From contig NZ_BMCT01000014.1 of NCBI RefSeq assembly GCF_014635325.1, positions 1-64,000 on the forward strand: a stretch of DNA of 64,000 nt, in the 5' to 3' direction. Each line of letters begins with the position of its first letter. The first letter of the stretch is position 1. Origin of the DNA: Azorhizobium oxalatiphilum (lineage in GTDB: Bacteria > Pseudomonadota > Alphaproteobacteria > Rhizobiales > Xanthobacteraceae). The notes under the pieces were generated by a model. It searched no databases. It was not told where the DNA came from and saw nothing but the letters and a program-made list of their open reading frames with translations. Of the stretch, positions 42,890 to 52,068 are shown in pieces. The translations under genes were made by a program, and so were the position numbers.

Positions 42890-43435
42890 TCAGGCGGAGG
42901 GCTTGCCCTCGCCGCCGGGGCCACCGCCGCTCGAACGCGCCCTACCGCTCGCCTCAGAGGGCGGCGTTTTTGAGGCGCGAGCGAAGAGCGCATCATAAAG
43001 AAGGAGCATCACGCCGACAACGACCGCGATGTCGGCAACGTTAAACACGTACCAGCGGTACTCGAATGCGTGGAGCGACACGAAGTCGAAGACCGCGCCA
43101 TAGGCGACCCGGTCCACCGCATTGCCGAGCGCCCCGCCGATGAGCAGGCCCAGCGCAAGGGCTTCCAAGCGGCGGCTGGTGCGGGCGAGCCAGATGGCGA
43201 AGCCGATGGACGCGCCCACCTTGATGGCCACCAGCACCCAGCGCCCGGTATCGCCCTGCTGGAACAGGCCGTAGCTGATGCCGTAATTCCAGAGCTGCAC
43301 GAAATCGAGGAAGGGCGTGATGGTGCGGATGGGGGAGCCCCAGCTCTCGGACCATGACAGCACGGCGGTCTTGGATGCCTGATCGAGAACAAGCGTGGCC
43401 AGCGCCGACAGTATGCCCAGTCGAAGCGCGTTCAT
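42890..43435 (-). CDS. lspA: Lipoprotein signal peptidase
   Basis: 181 residues from the ATG at 43435, preceded by GGAGTGATCAGG; the open frame continues upstream without LspA similarity. This aspartic peptidase of the inner membrane removes signal peptides from prolipoproteins after lipid attachment. It has four spans. The catalytic Asp residues are in GGALGNAVDR and FNVADIAVVVGV. LDQASKTAVL and PFLDFVQLWNYGISYGLF are further family motifs. The C-terminus has a 25-residue Gly/Ser-rich extension. The 38.6 kb lipoprotein is a likely client. Confidence 0.95.
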   Translation of the reverse strand: MNALRLGILSALATLVLDQASKTAVLSWSESWGSPIRTITPFLDFVQLWNYGISYGLFQQGDTGRWVLVAIKVGASIGFAIWLARTSRRLEALALGLLIGGALGNAVDRVAYGAVFDFVSLHAFEYRWYVFNVADIAVVVGVMLLLYDALFARASKTPPSEASGRARSSGGGPGGEGKPSA

Positions 43436-43646
43436 CCTGATCACTCCGCGGCTGTGCAGGCGTTGATCGCGCACGCCCGGATGCGGCGCAGGTGCGGCAG
43501 GGTGACGGAAGGTGCGGACCCGAGGGGCATCGTGCAAGCCATGGCGGGCTTCTAGCAGCCTGCCCGCCGCCGGGAAAGGGCATGGGGGCGCGGACAATGC
43601 TCGCCCGCGTGGGCCTCGGGGCGGCTTTGCGTGTCGCGCGGTGGAC
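43436..43646. other. Non-coding gap upstream of lspA
   Basis: Together with the two terminators to its right this makes a 339-base gap. The lspA promoter must lie here, but I see no clear -35/-10 pair. The longer reading frame through it is GC-driven (strings of Arg, Pro and Ala). Confidence 0.35.
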
Positions 43647-43680
43647 AAAGAAAAGGCCCCGGCTCGTAAGCCGGGGCCCG
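43647..43680 (-). terminator. Main terminator of glnK-amtB
   Basis: GGCCCCGGCT (43655-43664) pairs with AGCCGGGGCC (43669-43678), loop CGTA. On the minus strand the stem is followed by TTTTCTTT. It is about 95 bases after the amtB stop. Confidence 0.85.
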
Positions 43681-43744
43681 TGTTCCCCTCTTTTTATTGG
43701 GTGGCCCGCTGGAACGGGCGATGAGCTCACATTTTCGAGTGAGA

Positions 43745-43767
43745 GGGCGGCGCCGCACGCGCCGCCC
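43745..43767 (-). terminator. First hairpin after amtB
   Basis: A perfect 9-bp stem GGGCGGCGC / GCGCCGCCC (43745-43753 and 43759-43767) starting 7 bases after the amtB stop. No T-run follows. It may stabilise the 3' end or pause polymerase before the main terminator. Confidence 0.5.
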
Positions 43768-43774
43768 CATCCGC

Positions 43775-45259
43775 TCAGCTGTGGTAGGCGCGCTCGCCGT
43801 GCTCGGTGATGTCGAGACCCTCGCGCTCCTTCTCCACCGTGGCGCGCAGGCCGACGACCGCGTGCACGATGTAGAAGACGATGGCGGAGCCGACGCCCGA
43901 CCACACGATGGTGAACAGCACCGCCTTGATCTGGGCGATGACCTGGGTGGCCATGTTGTACTCGGCGACCGCACCGGTGGTGTAGTCGTAGATGCCCGTG
44001 CCGCCGAGGGCGGGGCTCACGACGATGCCGGTGGCGATGGCGCCGACGATGCCGCCGACGCCGTGGACGCCGAACACGTCCAGCGAGTCGTCATAGCCGA
44101 AGGCGTTCTTCACCGTGGTGCAGAAGAAGAAGCAGACGACGCCGACGACGAGGCCGGAGATGAGGGCGCCCATGATGCCGGCGAAGCCGGCCATCGGGGT
44201 GACGGCCACGAGGCCGGCGATGGCGCCGGACACGACGCCGAGCATGGAGGGCTTACCCTTGGCGAGCCATTCCACGATCATCCACGACAGGGCCGCGGCG
44301 CAGGTGGCGATGAAGGTGTTCATCATGGCCAGCGCGGTGAGGCCGTTGGCTTCGAGGTTGGAGCCGGCGTTGAAGCCGAACCAGCCGACCCACAGCAGGC
44401 CGGCGCCGACCAGCGTGAGGGTGAGCGAGTGAGGCTGGAAGGCCTCCTTGCCGTAGCCGGTGCGCTTGCCGACGATCAGGCAGCCCACGAGGGCGGCGAT
44501 ACCGGCATTGATATGCACCACGGTGCCGCCGGCGAAGTCGATGGCGCCCATCTTGTAGAGGAAGCCGGCGTCGCTGAGCACGGCGTCGAGGGCAGCCTGA
44601 GCGGCGGCCTTGCCACCCGCGTCAGCGGCAGCGAGGGCCTTGGCAGCGGCGTCGACCGCATCCGGGCCGGCCCAGTACCAGACCATGTGGGCCATGGGGA
44701 AGTAGATGAAAGTGACCCAGAGCGGCACGAAGAGCACCACCGCCGAGAACTTCACGCGCTCAGCGAAGGCGCCGAAGATGAGGGCCGGGGTGATCATGGC
44801 GAAGGTCATCTGGAAAGCGACGAACACCAGTTCCGGAATGGCCACGCCCACGGAGAAGGTGCCGCCGGCGGATTCGACGGTGACGCCCTTCAGGAAGGCC
44901 TTGGAGAAGCCGCCGAAGAAGTCGTTGCCGCCGGTGAAGGCCAGCGAGTAGCCGTACAGCACCCAGATGATGCCGACGATGGCCACCGAGTAGAAGACCT
45001 GCATCAGCACGGAGAGCATGTTCTTGGAGCGGACGAGGCCGCCGTAGAACAGGGCCAAGCCCGGCACGGACATGGCGAGCACGAGGATGGCGGACACCAG
45101 CATCCAGGCGGTGTCGCCCTTGTTGATGACCGGGGCGGCGGCAGCGGCCGCGGCGGCGTCCGGGGCCGGGGTGGCGGTCTGCGCCAGCACCGGCAGCGCC
45201 AGCGCGCTCGCCGCAAGAAGCGCGGGAATACCCACGCGGGACCACGTCTTGAGATTCAT
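43775..45259 (-). CDS. amtB: Ammonium transporter
   Basis: 494 residues with a signal peptide (TWSRVGIPALLAASALALPV, cleavage after LAQ) and eleven membrane spans. Amt signatures include DTAWMLVSAILVLAMSVPGL, FYGGLVRSKN, FAMITPALIFGAFAERVKFS, GAIDFAGGTVVHINAGIAAL (with the first pore His), and FGVHGVGGIVGAIATG (second pore His). The protein conducts NH4+/NH3 into the cell. It lies 28 bases downstream of glnK, whose product plugs the pore when nitrogen is plentiful. A loop rich in Ala (about 207-235) is longer than in E. coli. Confidence 0.95.
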   Translation of the reverse strand: MNLKTWSRVGIPALLAASALALPVLAQTATPAPDAAAAAAAAPVINKGDTAWMLVSAILVLAMSVPGLALFYGGLVRSKNMLSVLMQVFYSVAIVGIIWVLYGYSLAFTGGNDFFGGFSKAFLKGVTVESAGGTFSVGVAIPELVFVAFQMTFAMITPALIFGAFAERVKFSAVVLFVPLWVTFIYFPMAHMVWYWAGPDAVDAAAKALAAADAGGKAAAQAALDAVLSDAGFLYKMGAIDFAGGTVVHINAGIAALVGCLIVGKRTGYGKEAFQPHSLTLTLVGAGLLWVGWFGFNAGSNLEANGLTALAMMNTFIATCAAALSWMIVEWLAKGKPSMLGVVSGAIAGLVAVTPMAGFAGIMGALISGLVVGVVCFFFCTTVKNAFGYDDSLDVFGVHGVGGIVGAIATGIVVSPALGGTGIYDYTTGAVAEYNMATQVIAQIKAVLFTIVWSGVGSAIVFYIVHAVVGLRATVEKEREGLDITEHGERAYHS

Positions 45260-45287
45260 GGAAAATGGCTCCTGAAATGAGAAAAGG

Positions 45288-45764
<477 letters not shown>

Positions 45765-45886
45765 ATTCAGGGGGATTACGCGAGTGCGTGCTTATTTTCT
45801 CGCCAAGGACCTCTGGAACACGCGTTCGCCGCGAACTTGCCTCTTTTTATGCCTAAAAAATATCCACAGAGATTACGAATTATGCG

Positions 45887-46750
45887 TCACCCCTCATGGA
45901 GGCGCATCAAACCTTCTTGCACCGCCGAAGCAACCAGCACGCCCTCGCGCGTATATATGGCACCGCGGCAAAAACCCCGGCTCGCCTGTGCCGACGGACT
46001 GTCCTGGACATACAGCAGCCATTCGTCCGCCCGGAACGGCCGGTGGAACCACAGGGCGTGGTCGAGACTGGCCACCTGCAGGTCGGGATCGAACACGCTG
46101 CGCCCATGCGGCACCAGCGCCGCCTGCAGCAGCGACAGGTCCGAGGCATAGGACAGGATGGCCCGATGCACCGCCTCGTCGTCGGGCAGCTTTTCCTTGG
46201 CGCGCAGCCAGATGCCGGGTTTCACGTCGGTGGCCTCGCCGGCCAGGAAGGCGGGGGTCATGCCCACCGGCTTCACCTCAATGGCCTGCAACGCCATCCA
46301 GTCGCGGCTGGCGGAAGCCGGGAAGCGGGCCAGCAGCTGCTCGCGCCATGTCGTATCGGAGGGCAGCTCTTCCGGCTGCGGCACCTTGGGCATGACATCC
46401 TGATGGGAGATGCCGTCTTCCCGCACCTGGAACGAGACCGCCATGGAGAAGATGGCCTTGCCGTGCTGGATGGCCACCACCCGCCGCGTGGTGAAGCTCT
46501 TGCCGTCGCGGATGCGGTCCACCTCATAGACGATGGGGATGCGCGGATCGCCGCCCAGCAGGAAATAGCCATGCAGGGAATGGGCGGGGCGATCTCCGTC
46601 CACCGTGCGCTCTGCCGCCACCAACGCCTGCGCCACCACTTGCCCACCGAACACGCGGCCTCCGCCGGGAGATCCGCTGCGACCCCGGAACAGATTGATC
46701 TCCAATGGCTCCAGATCGAGGATGGCAAGAAGGGTATCGACGTCGGACAT
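45887..46750 (-). CDS. tesB: Acyl-CoA thioesterase II
   Basis: 287 residues with two hot-dog domains. The first has RVFGGQVVAQALVAAERTV and SLHGYFLLGGDPRIPIVYEV; the second has VASLDHALWFHRPFRADEWL, with Asp, and SRGFCRGAIYTREGVLVASA, with the Gln/Glu-side catalytic parts. It hydrolyses medium- and long-chain acyl-CoA to free fatty acid and CoA in the cytoplasm. The sequence is complete and ordinary. It is monocistronic, divergent from the UbiH-like gene. Confidence 0.93.
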   Translation of the reverse strand: MSDVDTLLAILDLEPLEINLFRGRSGSPGGGRVFGGQVVAQALVAAERTVDGDRPAHSLHGYFLLGGDPRIPIVYEVDRIRDGKSFTTRRVVAIQHGKAIFSMAVSFQVREDGISHQDVMPKVPQPEELPSDTTWREQLLARFPASASRDWMALQAIEVKPVGMTPAFLAGEATDVKPGIWLRAKEKLPDDEAVHRAILSYASDLSLLQAALVPHGRSVFDPDLQVASLDHALWFHRPFRADEWLLYVQDSPSAQASRGFCRGAIYTREGVLVASAVQEGLMRLHEG

Positions 46751-47024
46751 GGGGCATACTCGCGGCGGGGCAATGCAGCCGGTTTATCGCCGGCCATGAC
46801 CGTGAACCAGCCATGCGGCGGCAGGTCGCGTCAAGCTTTGCAGCGGGGCTCCGATGTGTGGGGTCTTGTGCGCGGTCATCGGGGCGATGACTTAAGCCGG
46901 GGGTGATGTCCCTTGGGCCATTTCACCTCCGGGCCGTTTCGCCCTAGAGGTGTCGGTGCCGAAGCTTCGCCCAAAGGGCGGCGTTTCGTGAGTTCCGGCC
47001 CGCAGGGGCCGATGGGAGAGAGGC

Positions 47025-48299
47025 ATGGGTATGGACGGCACGGCAGGCAACGCGGCGAAGGCCTCCACGGCAGCGGCCGGTATGGAGAAGGCCGACGTGG
47101 TGATCGCGGGCGGCGGCCTCGGCGGGCTCAGCCTGGCGCTGGCCCTGAAGGAGGGCCTCGGCCGGGATGCCGCCATCACCGTCTATGACCCCGGCTTCGG
47201 CAAGCCGCTGACCGGCGACAAGCGCTGCTCGGCCATCGCTGCCGGTGCGCGCCGCCTGCTGACGGTGCTCGGCGTGTGGCAGCAGGTGGGCGAGGCCGCC
47301 CAGCCCATGACCATCATGACCGTGACCGACAGCCGCACGCGCGACACCGCCCGGCCCGTCTTCCTGACCTTCGACGGCGACGTGGAGCCCGGCGAGCCCT
47401 TCGCCTACATGGTGCCCAACGCCATACTTCAGCAGGCGCTGACCGATGCCGCCATCCGTGCCGGCCTCGACATGCGCACCGCGCCCGTCTCCGGTTTCGT
47501 CACCGACCGCTCCGGCGTGACGGTGACGGGGGGCGATGGCGCCACCGTGCGCGCGTCCCTGCTGGTGGCCTGCGACGGCGCGCGGTCCCGCCTGCGCAGC
47601 CTCGCCGGCATCACCTGCACGGAGTGGGAGTATGGCCAGTCCGCCATGACCTTCACGGTGGAGCATGAGCGCCCGCATCATGGCGAGGCGATCGAGCATT
47701 TCCTGCCCGCCGGCCCCTTTGCCACCCTGCCGCTGCCGGGCAACCGCGCCTCCATCGTCTGGACCGAGAAGACCGAGGATGCGCGGCGGCTGGCGGATCT
47801 GCCGGACTATCGCTTCCAGGAGGAACTGGAGCAGCGTTTCGGCCACAAGCTCGGCTGGGTGAAGGTGGAGGGCAAGCCGCAGGTCTATCCGCTGGGCTTT
47901 GCCATGGCCCGCACATTCATCGGCGAGCGGTTCGCGCTTGTGGGCGATGCGGCGCACCGCATCCATCCCATCGCCGGGCAGGGCCTCAACATGGGCCTGC
48001 GCGACGTGGCGGCGCTGGCGGAAGCGATGACGGACGCCGCCCGTGTCGGCCTCGACTTCGCCTCGCCGCAGGTGCTGGAGCGTTACCAGCGCTGGCGCCG
48101 CTTCGACACCTTCGCCATGGGCATGGCCAGCGACACGCTGAACAAGCTGTTCTCCAACCAGTCGGATGCCTTGCGCATTGTGCGCGACATCGGGCTTGGG
48201 GTGGTGGACCGGCTGCCGCGCCTGAAGCAGTTCTTCATCCGCGACGCCGCCGGCCTTGGCGGCACGGTGCCGAAACTGCTGCGCGGCGAGGCGCTCTGA
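47025..48299 (+). CDS. UbiH/UbiF-type FAD-dependent ubiquinone hydroxylase
   Basis: 424 residues; starts at 47025, 47031 or 47082 are possible, the first having GGGAGAG nearby. FAD motifs: the dinucleotide fold VVIAGGGLGGLSLALAL (about 26-42), the DG motif LLVACDGARSRLRSL, and GDAAHRIHPIAGQGLNMGLR (from residue 307). This is the class A flavoprotein family that hydroxylates the ubiquinone ring. Which position (UbiH, F, I or L) cannot be said from sequence. It joins ispB as a quinone gene in the window. Confidence 0.88.
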   Translation: MGMDGTAGNAAKASTAAAGMEKADVVIAGGGLGGLSLALALKEGLGRDAAITVYDPGFGKPLTGDKRCSAIAAGARRLLTVLGVWQQVGEAAQPMTIMTVTDSRTRDTARPVFLTFDGDVEPGEPFAYMVPNAILQQALTDAAIRAGLDMRTAPVSGFVTDRSGVTVTGGDGATVRASLLVACDGARSRLRSLAGITCTEWEYGQSAMTFTVEHERPHHGEAIEHFLPAGPFATLPLPGNRASIVWTEKTEDARRLADLPDYRFQEELEQRFGHKLGWVKVEGKPQVYPLGFAMARTFIGERFALVGDAAHRIHPIAGQGLNMGLRDVAALAEAMTDAARVGLDFASPQVLERYQRWRRFDTFAMGMASDTLNKLFSNQSDALRIVRDIGLGVVDRLPRLKQFFIRDAAGLGGTVPKLLRGEAL

Positions 48300-48365
48300 G
48301 GGAAGCGGCCTGCCAGGGCGTGCCGCCCCCGCAAGGGCAGGGCCGGCTTTTCGGTCCAGCCCTTG

Positions 48366-49241
48366 CTATTGCCCCGGCGTGTCGTCGTTCTCGCCGGCCC
48401 GCATGTCGGCCGCGCTCAACATCTGCATCTCGGCCGCCGCGTAGGTGGCCACCGCACCCCGATTATCGGCGAGCGTGGTCTTGAAGCTGCGCACCCGGGC
48501 CCGATCCTGCGGCTGGGCGATGAGATCCACCTGGATCATCAGCTCGTGCTTTTCCTCCAACGCCTGCCGATAGGCTTCCAGCCGGGCGATGGCGAAGTTC
48601 GCCGCCACATAGGGGCAGAGCGGCATCCGGTCCCGGCCGCAGGGCTGCATCTTGCCGGCGCCGTACAGCCAGACCAGTGTCACCGTGCTGCGCAACGCGT
48701 CCGCACGCTGGGACGAGGGCGGGCCGTATTTCTCGATCAGTTGCGCCTCAAGTTCCTCGCCACGGGGGGCGGCGGACAGGTTCGGGAACTCCACCCGCCG
48801 CTGGATGCCGAGCACCGGGCTGCCCGTGGTGGGGAGGCCAAAGGTGAGCTGGATGTCCTCCCGCGCGCCCGGTGTCTCGCTGCGTGCCATGATCTGAGCG
48901 GGCACGGGACGTGAGCGCACCACCATGCCATCGCGCATGAAGGTCACGGCCACCTGCGGCGCCGGCGTGACGCGGCCGGGATAGGCTTTCATCAGCGCCG
49001 CGCGCGCCTCCGCTTCCGGCATGCCGGGGGTGAAGCCGCGCACCTCGGGCGTGACGCCGGGCAGATCATAGGGCGCGGGTGGGGGCGCCGGCTGGAAGGT
49101 GAAATCCTGCGGAAAGGCCGGGCTTGCTGCGAGCAGTCCGGCCAGCGTGAGGCCGGCGGTCCAGAGCGCCAGGCGGCCGGAGGCCGTGGCTTGTTGCGGC
49201 AAGCGACCACGGGGGGAGGGGGCGGCGAGCTGAAGCGGCAT
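48366..49241 (-). CDS. Secreted protein of unknown function
   Basis: 291 residues from the ATG at 49241, with GGAAAGGAGGGCACG upstream; an ATG at 49328 is in frame but lacks support. A signal sequence (GRLALWTAGLTLAGLLAASP, cleavage near AFP) is followed by a Pro-rich start. A part reads VRGFTPGMPEAEARAALMKA, resembling SmpA/DUF-type 'GM...A...l' turns, then ELEAQLIEKYGPPSS. A Cys pair is at QPCGRDRMPLCPYV. The last 60 residues may be helical. No named function. Confidence 0.62.
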   Translation of the reverse strand: MPLQLAAPSPRGRLPQQATASGRLALWTAGLTLAGLLAASPAFPQDFTFQPAPPPAPYDLPGVTPEVRGFTPGMPEAEARAALMKAYPGRVTPAPQVAVTFMRDGMVVRSRPVPAQIMARSETPGAREDIQLTFGLPTTGSPVLGIQRRVEFPNLSAAPRGEELEAQLIEKYGPPSSQRADALRSTVTLVWLYGAGKMQPCGRDRMPLCPYVAANFAIARLEAYRQALEEKHELMIQVDLIAQPQDRARVRSFKTTLADNRGAVATYAAAEMQMLSAADMRAGENDDTPGQ

Positions 49242-49352
49242 CGTGCCCTCCTTTCCGAGGGGGCTGCGGGGACGAGGATGTATGCTCCGCGATGCTAAAC
49301 CCGGCTCCTTGTCCTGAGCTTGCGCCACCGGCCTGGCTCGAACCGCTGACTC

Positions 49353-49808
49353 TCAGGCCGGGCTGTCGCTGCGGTTCTGGAGGCAGATCAGTGTCTGGGT
49401 GGAGGTGGCACAGAGTGTGCGCTTGCTGCCGGCCACGCCGAACACGTCGACCCGAGCGATGGTAAGGGTGCGGCCGTTGCGCAGCACCTCGCCCACCGCC
49501 ACCAGAAACTCGCCATTGCCGGGCACCATGATGTTGATCTTGTATTCCACCGTCAGCACCGTGGACGCGGCCGGAAACAGCGTGAAGGCCGCGTAGCCGC
49601 CCGCCGAATCGGCAATGGCGCCCACGGCCCCGCCATGGAAGAAGCCGTGCTGCTGGGTGACGCCCGCCTGATAGGGCAGCACCACTTCCACCCGACCCGG
49701 CGTCACCGTGACCAGTTCCGCCCCCAGCGTCGTCATGAAGGGCTGGCGTGCGAAACTCTCGCGTACCCGGCGCTCGAAATCGGGATCGGCAGGCTCAAAG
49801 GCTGGCAT
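49353..49808 (-). CDS. PaaI-family hot-dog thioesterase
   Basis: 151 residues from the ATG at 49808 (MPAFEPADPDFERRVRESFA). An ATG at 49877 gives a poor extension. The signature HGFFHGGAVGAIADSAGGYA is the PaaI/YdiI acyl-CoA thioesterase loop with the catalytic acid in the following helix. LTVEYKINIMVPGNGEFLVA is the second conserved part. Substrate unknown, probably an aromatic or short acyl-CoA. It is divergent from the TetR gene, so its promoter shares the gap with operator 49908-49923. Confidence 0.87.
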   Translation of the reverse strand: MPAFEPADPDFERRVRESFARQPFMTTLGAELVTVTPGRVEVVLPYQAGVTQQHGFFHGGAVGAIADSAGGYAAFTLFPAASTVLTVEYKINIMVPGNGEFLVAVGEVLRNGRTLTIARVDVFGVAGSKRTLCATSTQTLICLQNRSDSPA

Positions 49809-49907
49809 CGGCGTTTTCCCCACTGTCGGATCAGTATCCGCTGCTTCCCAGAAGCACCGGGACGGGACTTTGGACAAGAGGGATTTGTGGGGGCACTTGT
49901 CAGTCTG

Positions 49908-49923
49908 CCTACTAGAAGGTAGG
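49908..49923 (+). promoter_or_regulatory. TetR operator 1 (palindrome CCTACTAGAAGGTAGG)
   Basis: An imperfect palindrome with 5-bp arms CCTAC/GTAGG, 8 bases before the TetR ATG. The same 16-bp motif, inverted and with only three changes, is at 50564-50579. It is placed to allow self-repression by the TetR protein. Confidence 0.7.
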
Positions 49924-49931
49924 TATGTGGA

Positions 49932-50516
49932 ATGACTCGCCCCTCGACCACCGCCGACGACATTCTAGATTGCGCCCGGACGCTCATCGTCTCGGGTGGT
50001 TACAACGGCTTCAGCTATGCCGACATTGCGGCCGTGGTGGGCATCCGCAAGGCCAGCATCCATCATCATTTTCCGGCCAAGTCCGACCTCGTTCGCACGC
50101 TTGTCGCCCGCTACCGGGCCGAGGCGGCGGCCGGCATAGGGGCGGTGGATCGCAATGTGCCGGACCCGCTGAACCAGCTCAGGGCCTATGTGGGCTATTG
50201 GGAAGCCTGCATCGCGGATGCCAGTGCGCCCTTCTGCCTGTGCGCGCTGCTGGCCTGCGAGATTCCCGTTCTTCCTGCCGATGTCGTGGCCGAGGTGCGG
50301 GCCCATTTCCGGACGTTCTCGGGATGGCTCACCAAGGTGCTGGCGCGCGGCGTGGCCGAGGGCCGCTTGCGGCTGACCGGCACCCCCGAGGCGGAAGCCG
50401 AAGCATTTCTGGCCACCGTTCATGGCGCGATGCTTTCCGCCCGCGCCTATGGCGATCCGTCCATGTTCGCCACCATCACCCATCCGCTGCTGGAGCGCCT
50501 CGTGCGCCCGCATTGA
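49932..50516 (+). CDS. TetR/AcrR-family transcriptional regulator
   Basis: 194 residues. The N-terminal helix-turn-helix is DILDCARTLIVSGGYNGFSY, ADIAAVVGIRKASIHHHFPA and KSDLVRTLVARYR, close to the AcrR/YxaF-like subfamily. The C-terminal ligand domain (about 75-190) has Cys 102 and 104 in FCLCALLACE. One operator lies just ahead of it and a second ahead of the next gene, so it probably represses itself and the membrane gene at 50618. The ligand is unknown. Confidence 0.9.
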   Translation: MTRPSTTADDILDCARTLIVSGGYNGFSYADIAAVVGIRKASIHHHFPAKSDLVRTLVARYRAEAAAGIGAVDRNVPDPLNQLRAYVGYWEACIADASAPFCLCALLACEIPVLPADVVAEVRAHFRTFSGWLTKVLARGVAEGRLRLTGTPEAEAEAFLATVHGAMLSARAYGDPSMFATITHPLLERLVRPH

Positions 50517-50563
50517 GAAGGCGCGTGCACGCTGCGCACGAGGCCTCGAAACAGATCTATTCG

Positions 50564-50579
50564 CCTACCAACTAGTAGA
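50564..50579 (-). promoter_or_regulatory. TetR operator 2 (inverse of operator 1)
   Basis: Forward sequence CCTACCAACTAGTAGA; on the minus strand TCTACTAGTTGGTAGG, which differs from operator 1 at one end base and the two central bases. It lies between the TetR stop and the membrane-protein gene, 38 bases upstream of its ATG. Confidence 0.7.
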
Positions 50580-50617
50580 TAGCTTCTCAGAAGCCCTCAG
50601 ACAGAAGGACGTCTCCC

Positions 50618-51103
50618 ATGTTCGGCATCTCTCCCCTCGGTTGGCTACACACGCTGGGCAGCCTGCCCGCCATTCCGCTCATGTTCTATATGTTCGCCCG
50701 TTATGGGCGCATCGAGCCACGTTCGCTGGCTGGCGTGGCCTATTTCTTCTTCATGGCTGTCGGCGGGGGCACGGTCTTCCTCGTCGCCCATGCCCCGGTG
50801 AGCTACGGCATCGGCGGCGCCACGCTCGTTCTGCTCATCGCTGGCTTCGGCGTCGGCTTCCTGCCGCTGGGGCGGCTCGGACGCTATGCGGAGACCATCT
50901 TTCTGAGCCTGACCGCCTTCCTGCTCATGCTGCCCACGGTCACGGAAATTCTGCGCCGCGTGCCGGACGGCCATCCCTTCGTTACCGACCTGCATTCGCC
51001 TCTGCTGCTCGGTGCGCAGGGCAGCCTGCTGGTGCTGCTCATCCTCGGCCTCAGCACCCAGCTCTTCGTGCTGGCGCGGCAGGGGAAGAGGGCGATCCGT
51101 TGA
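50618..51103 (+). CDS. Five-span membrane protein, unknown function
   Basis: 161 residues with five probable membrane helices (WLHTLGSLPAIPLMFYMF, LAGVAYFFFMAVGGGTVFLV, ATLVLLIAGFGVGFLPLG, AETIFLSLTAFLLMLPTV, SLLVLLILGLSTQLFVLA). No catalytic motif or known family. GACGTCTCCC precedes the ATG, a poor ribosome site. Operator 2 upstream suggests control by the TetR protein, so it may serve export or detoxification of the TetR ligand; that is inference. Confidence 0.7.
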   Translation: MFGISPLGWLHTLGSLPAIPLMFYMFARYGRIEPRSLAGVAYFFFMAVGGGTVFLVAHAPVSYGIGGATLVLLIAGFGVGFLPLGRLGRYAETIFLSLTAFLLMLPTVTEILRRVPDGHPFVTDLHSPLLLGAQGSLLVLLILGLSTQLFVLARQGKRAIR

Positions 51104-51199
51104 TGCAGGCCACCGCATGGCGGGCCTGCGCTCCCGTCCCTTGACCGTCACCTCGGCGGGTGCGAGCCCTTGGGCCTCTCCCCCCGCCCGAGGGACGTC

Positions 51200-52012
51200 A
51201 TGACCGCAGAGCTTGTCGCTATCCACCGCTACCCCGTGAAGGGGCTCTCCCATGAGGTGTTGGGAGAGATCGCGCTTCAGCCCGGCACATGGTTTCCCGG
51301 CGACCGCATCCACGCCATCGAGAACGGCCCCTCGGGCTTCGATGCGGCGAACCCGGAATATCGGCCCAAGACCGCCTTCCTCGTGCTCATGCGCGACGAA
51401 CAGCTGGCCGCCCTCGACACGCGCTACGATCAGGCGACCTCCACCCTCACCGTGGCGCAGGACGGCAGGACGCTGGCCGAGGGCGACCTCTCCACGCCGG
51501 AGGGCTGCGCCGCCATCGAGGCCTTCTTCACCGCCTACATGGGCGATGACGCCAACGGTCCGTTGAAGGTGCTGAGCTCGCCGGAGGGGCATCGCTTCAC
51601 GGATTCGCTGAAAGCCGGCTTCGTCTCCCTGCTCAATCTCGCCAGCGTGCGCGACCTCGAGACGCGCATGGGCACCACCGTCGATCCCATCCGCTTCCGC
51701 ATGAACCTGCTGCTGGACGGCTGGGAGGCGGGCTCCGAGCTGGAAATGGCTGGCCGCGTCATTGCCATCGGCGAGACCGTGCGCCTTCAGGTGCTGAAAC
51801 GCACGGTGCGTTGCGCGGCCACCAACGTGAACCCGGATACCGCACAGCGCGACCTCAATGTGGTGAAGGGGCTGGCGCAGGCTTATGGCCATGCGGACTG
51901 CGGCATCTATGCCAAGGTGCTGAGCGGCGGGACCATCCGGCCCGGCGATGCCATCCGCCTCGCAGACGGCGCCCCGGCGCCCAAACTTGCGACCCAGCCG
52001 CGCCTTCTTTAA
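51200..52012 (+). CDS. MOSC domain protein with N-terminal MOSC_N barrel
   Basis: 270 residues from the ATG at 51200, with GAGGGACGTC upstream. The N-terminal MOSC_N domain starts [19 protein letters not shown]. The MOSC domain (about 110-265) has the conserved Cys in [20 protein letters not shown], the molybdenum ligand in mARC/YiiM-like proteins. These reduce N-hydroxylated compounds or traffic sulfur/molybdenum cofactor. MoaA (25.5 kb) would supply the cofactor. hisS follows 56 bases later. Confidence 0.85.
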   Translation: MTAELVAIHRYPVKGLSHEVLGEIALQPGTWFPGDRIHAIENGPSGFDAANPEYRPKTAFLVLMRDEQLAALDTRYDQATSTLTVAQDGRTLAEGDLSTPEGCAAIEAFFTAYMGDDANGPLKVLSSPEGHRFTDSLKAGFVSLLNLASVRDLETRMGTTVDPIRFRMNLLLDGWEAGSELEMAGRVIAIGETVRLQVLKRTVRCAATNVNPDTAQRDLNVVKGLAQAYGHADCGIYAKVLSGGTIRPGDAIRLADGAPAPKLATQPRLL

Positions 52013-52068
52013 GAGGCGCGCTAACGGTCTTGCGACCTCACATTTCCAAGAAGAACAGGCATTTTCCC

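Noticed and set aside
43697-45280. Plus-strand frame opposite amtB
   Set aside because: Rich in Asp, His and Glu as expected for the antisense of a hydrophobic membrane protein; amtB is certain.
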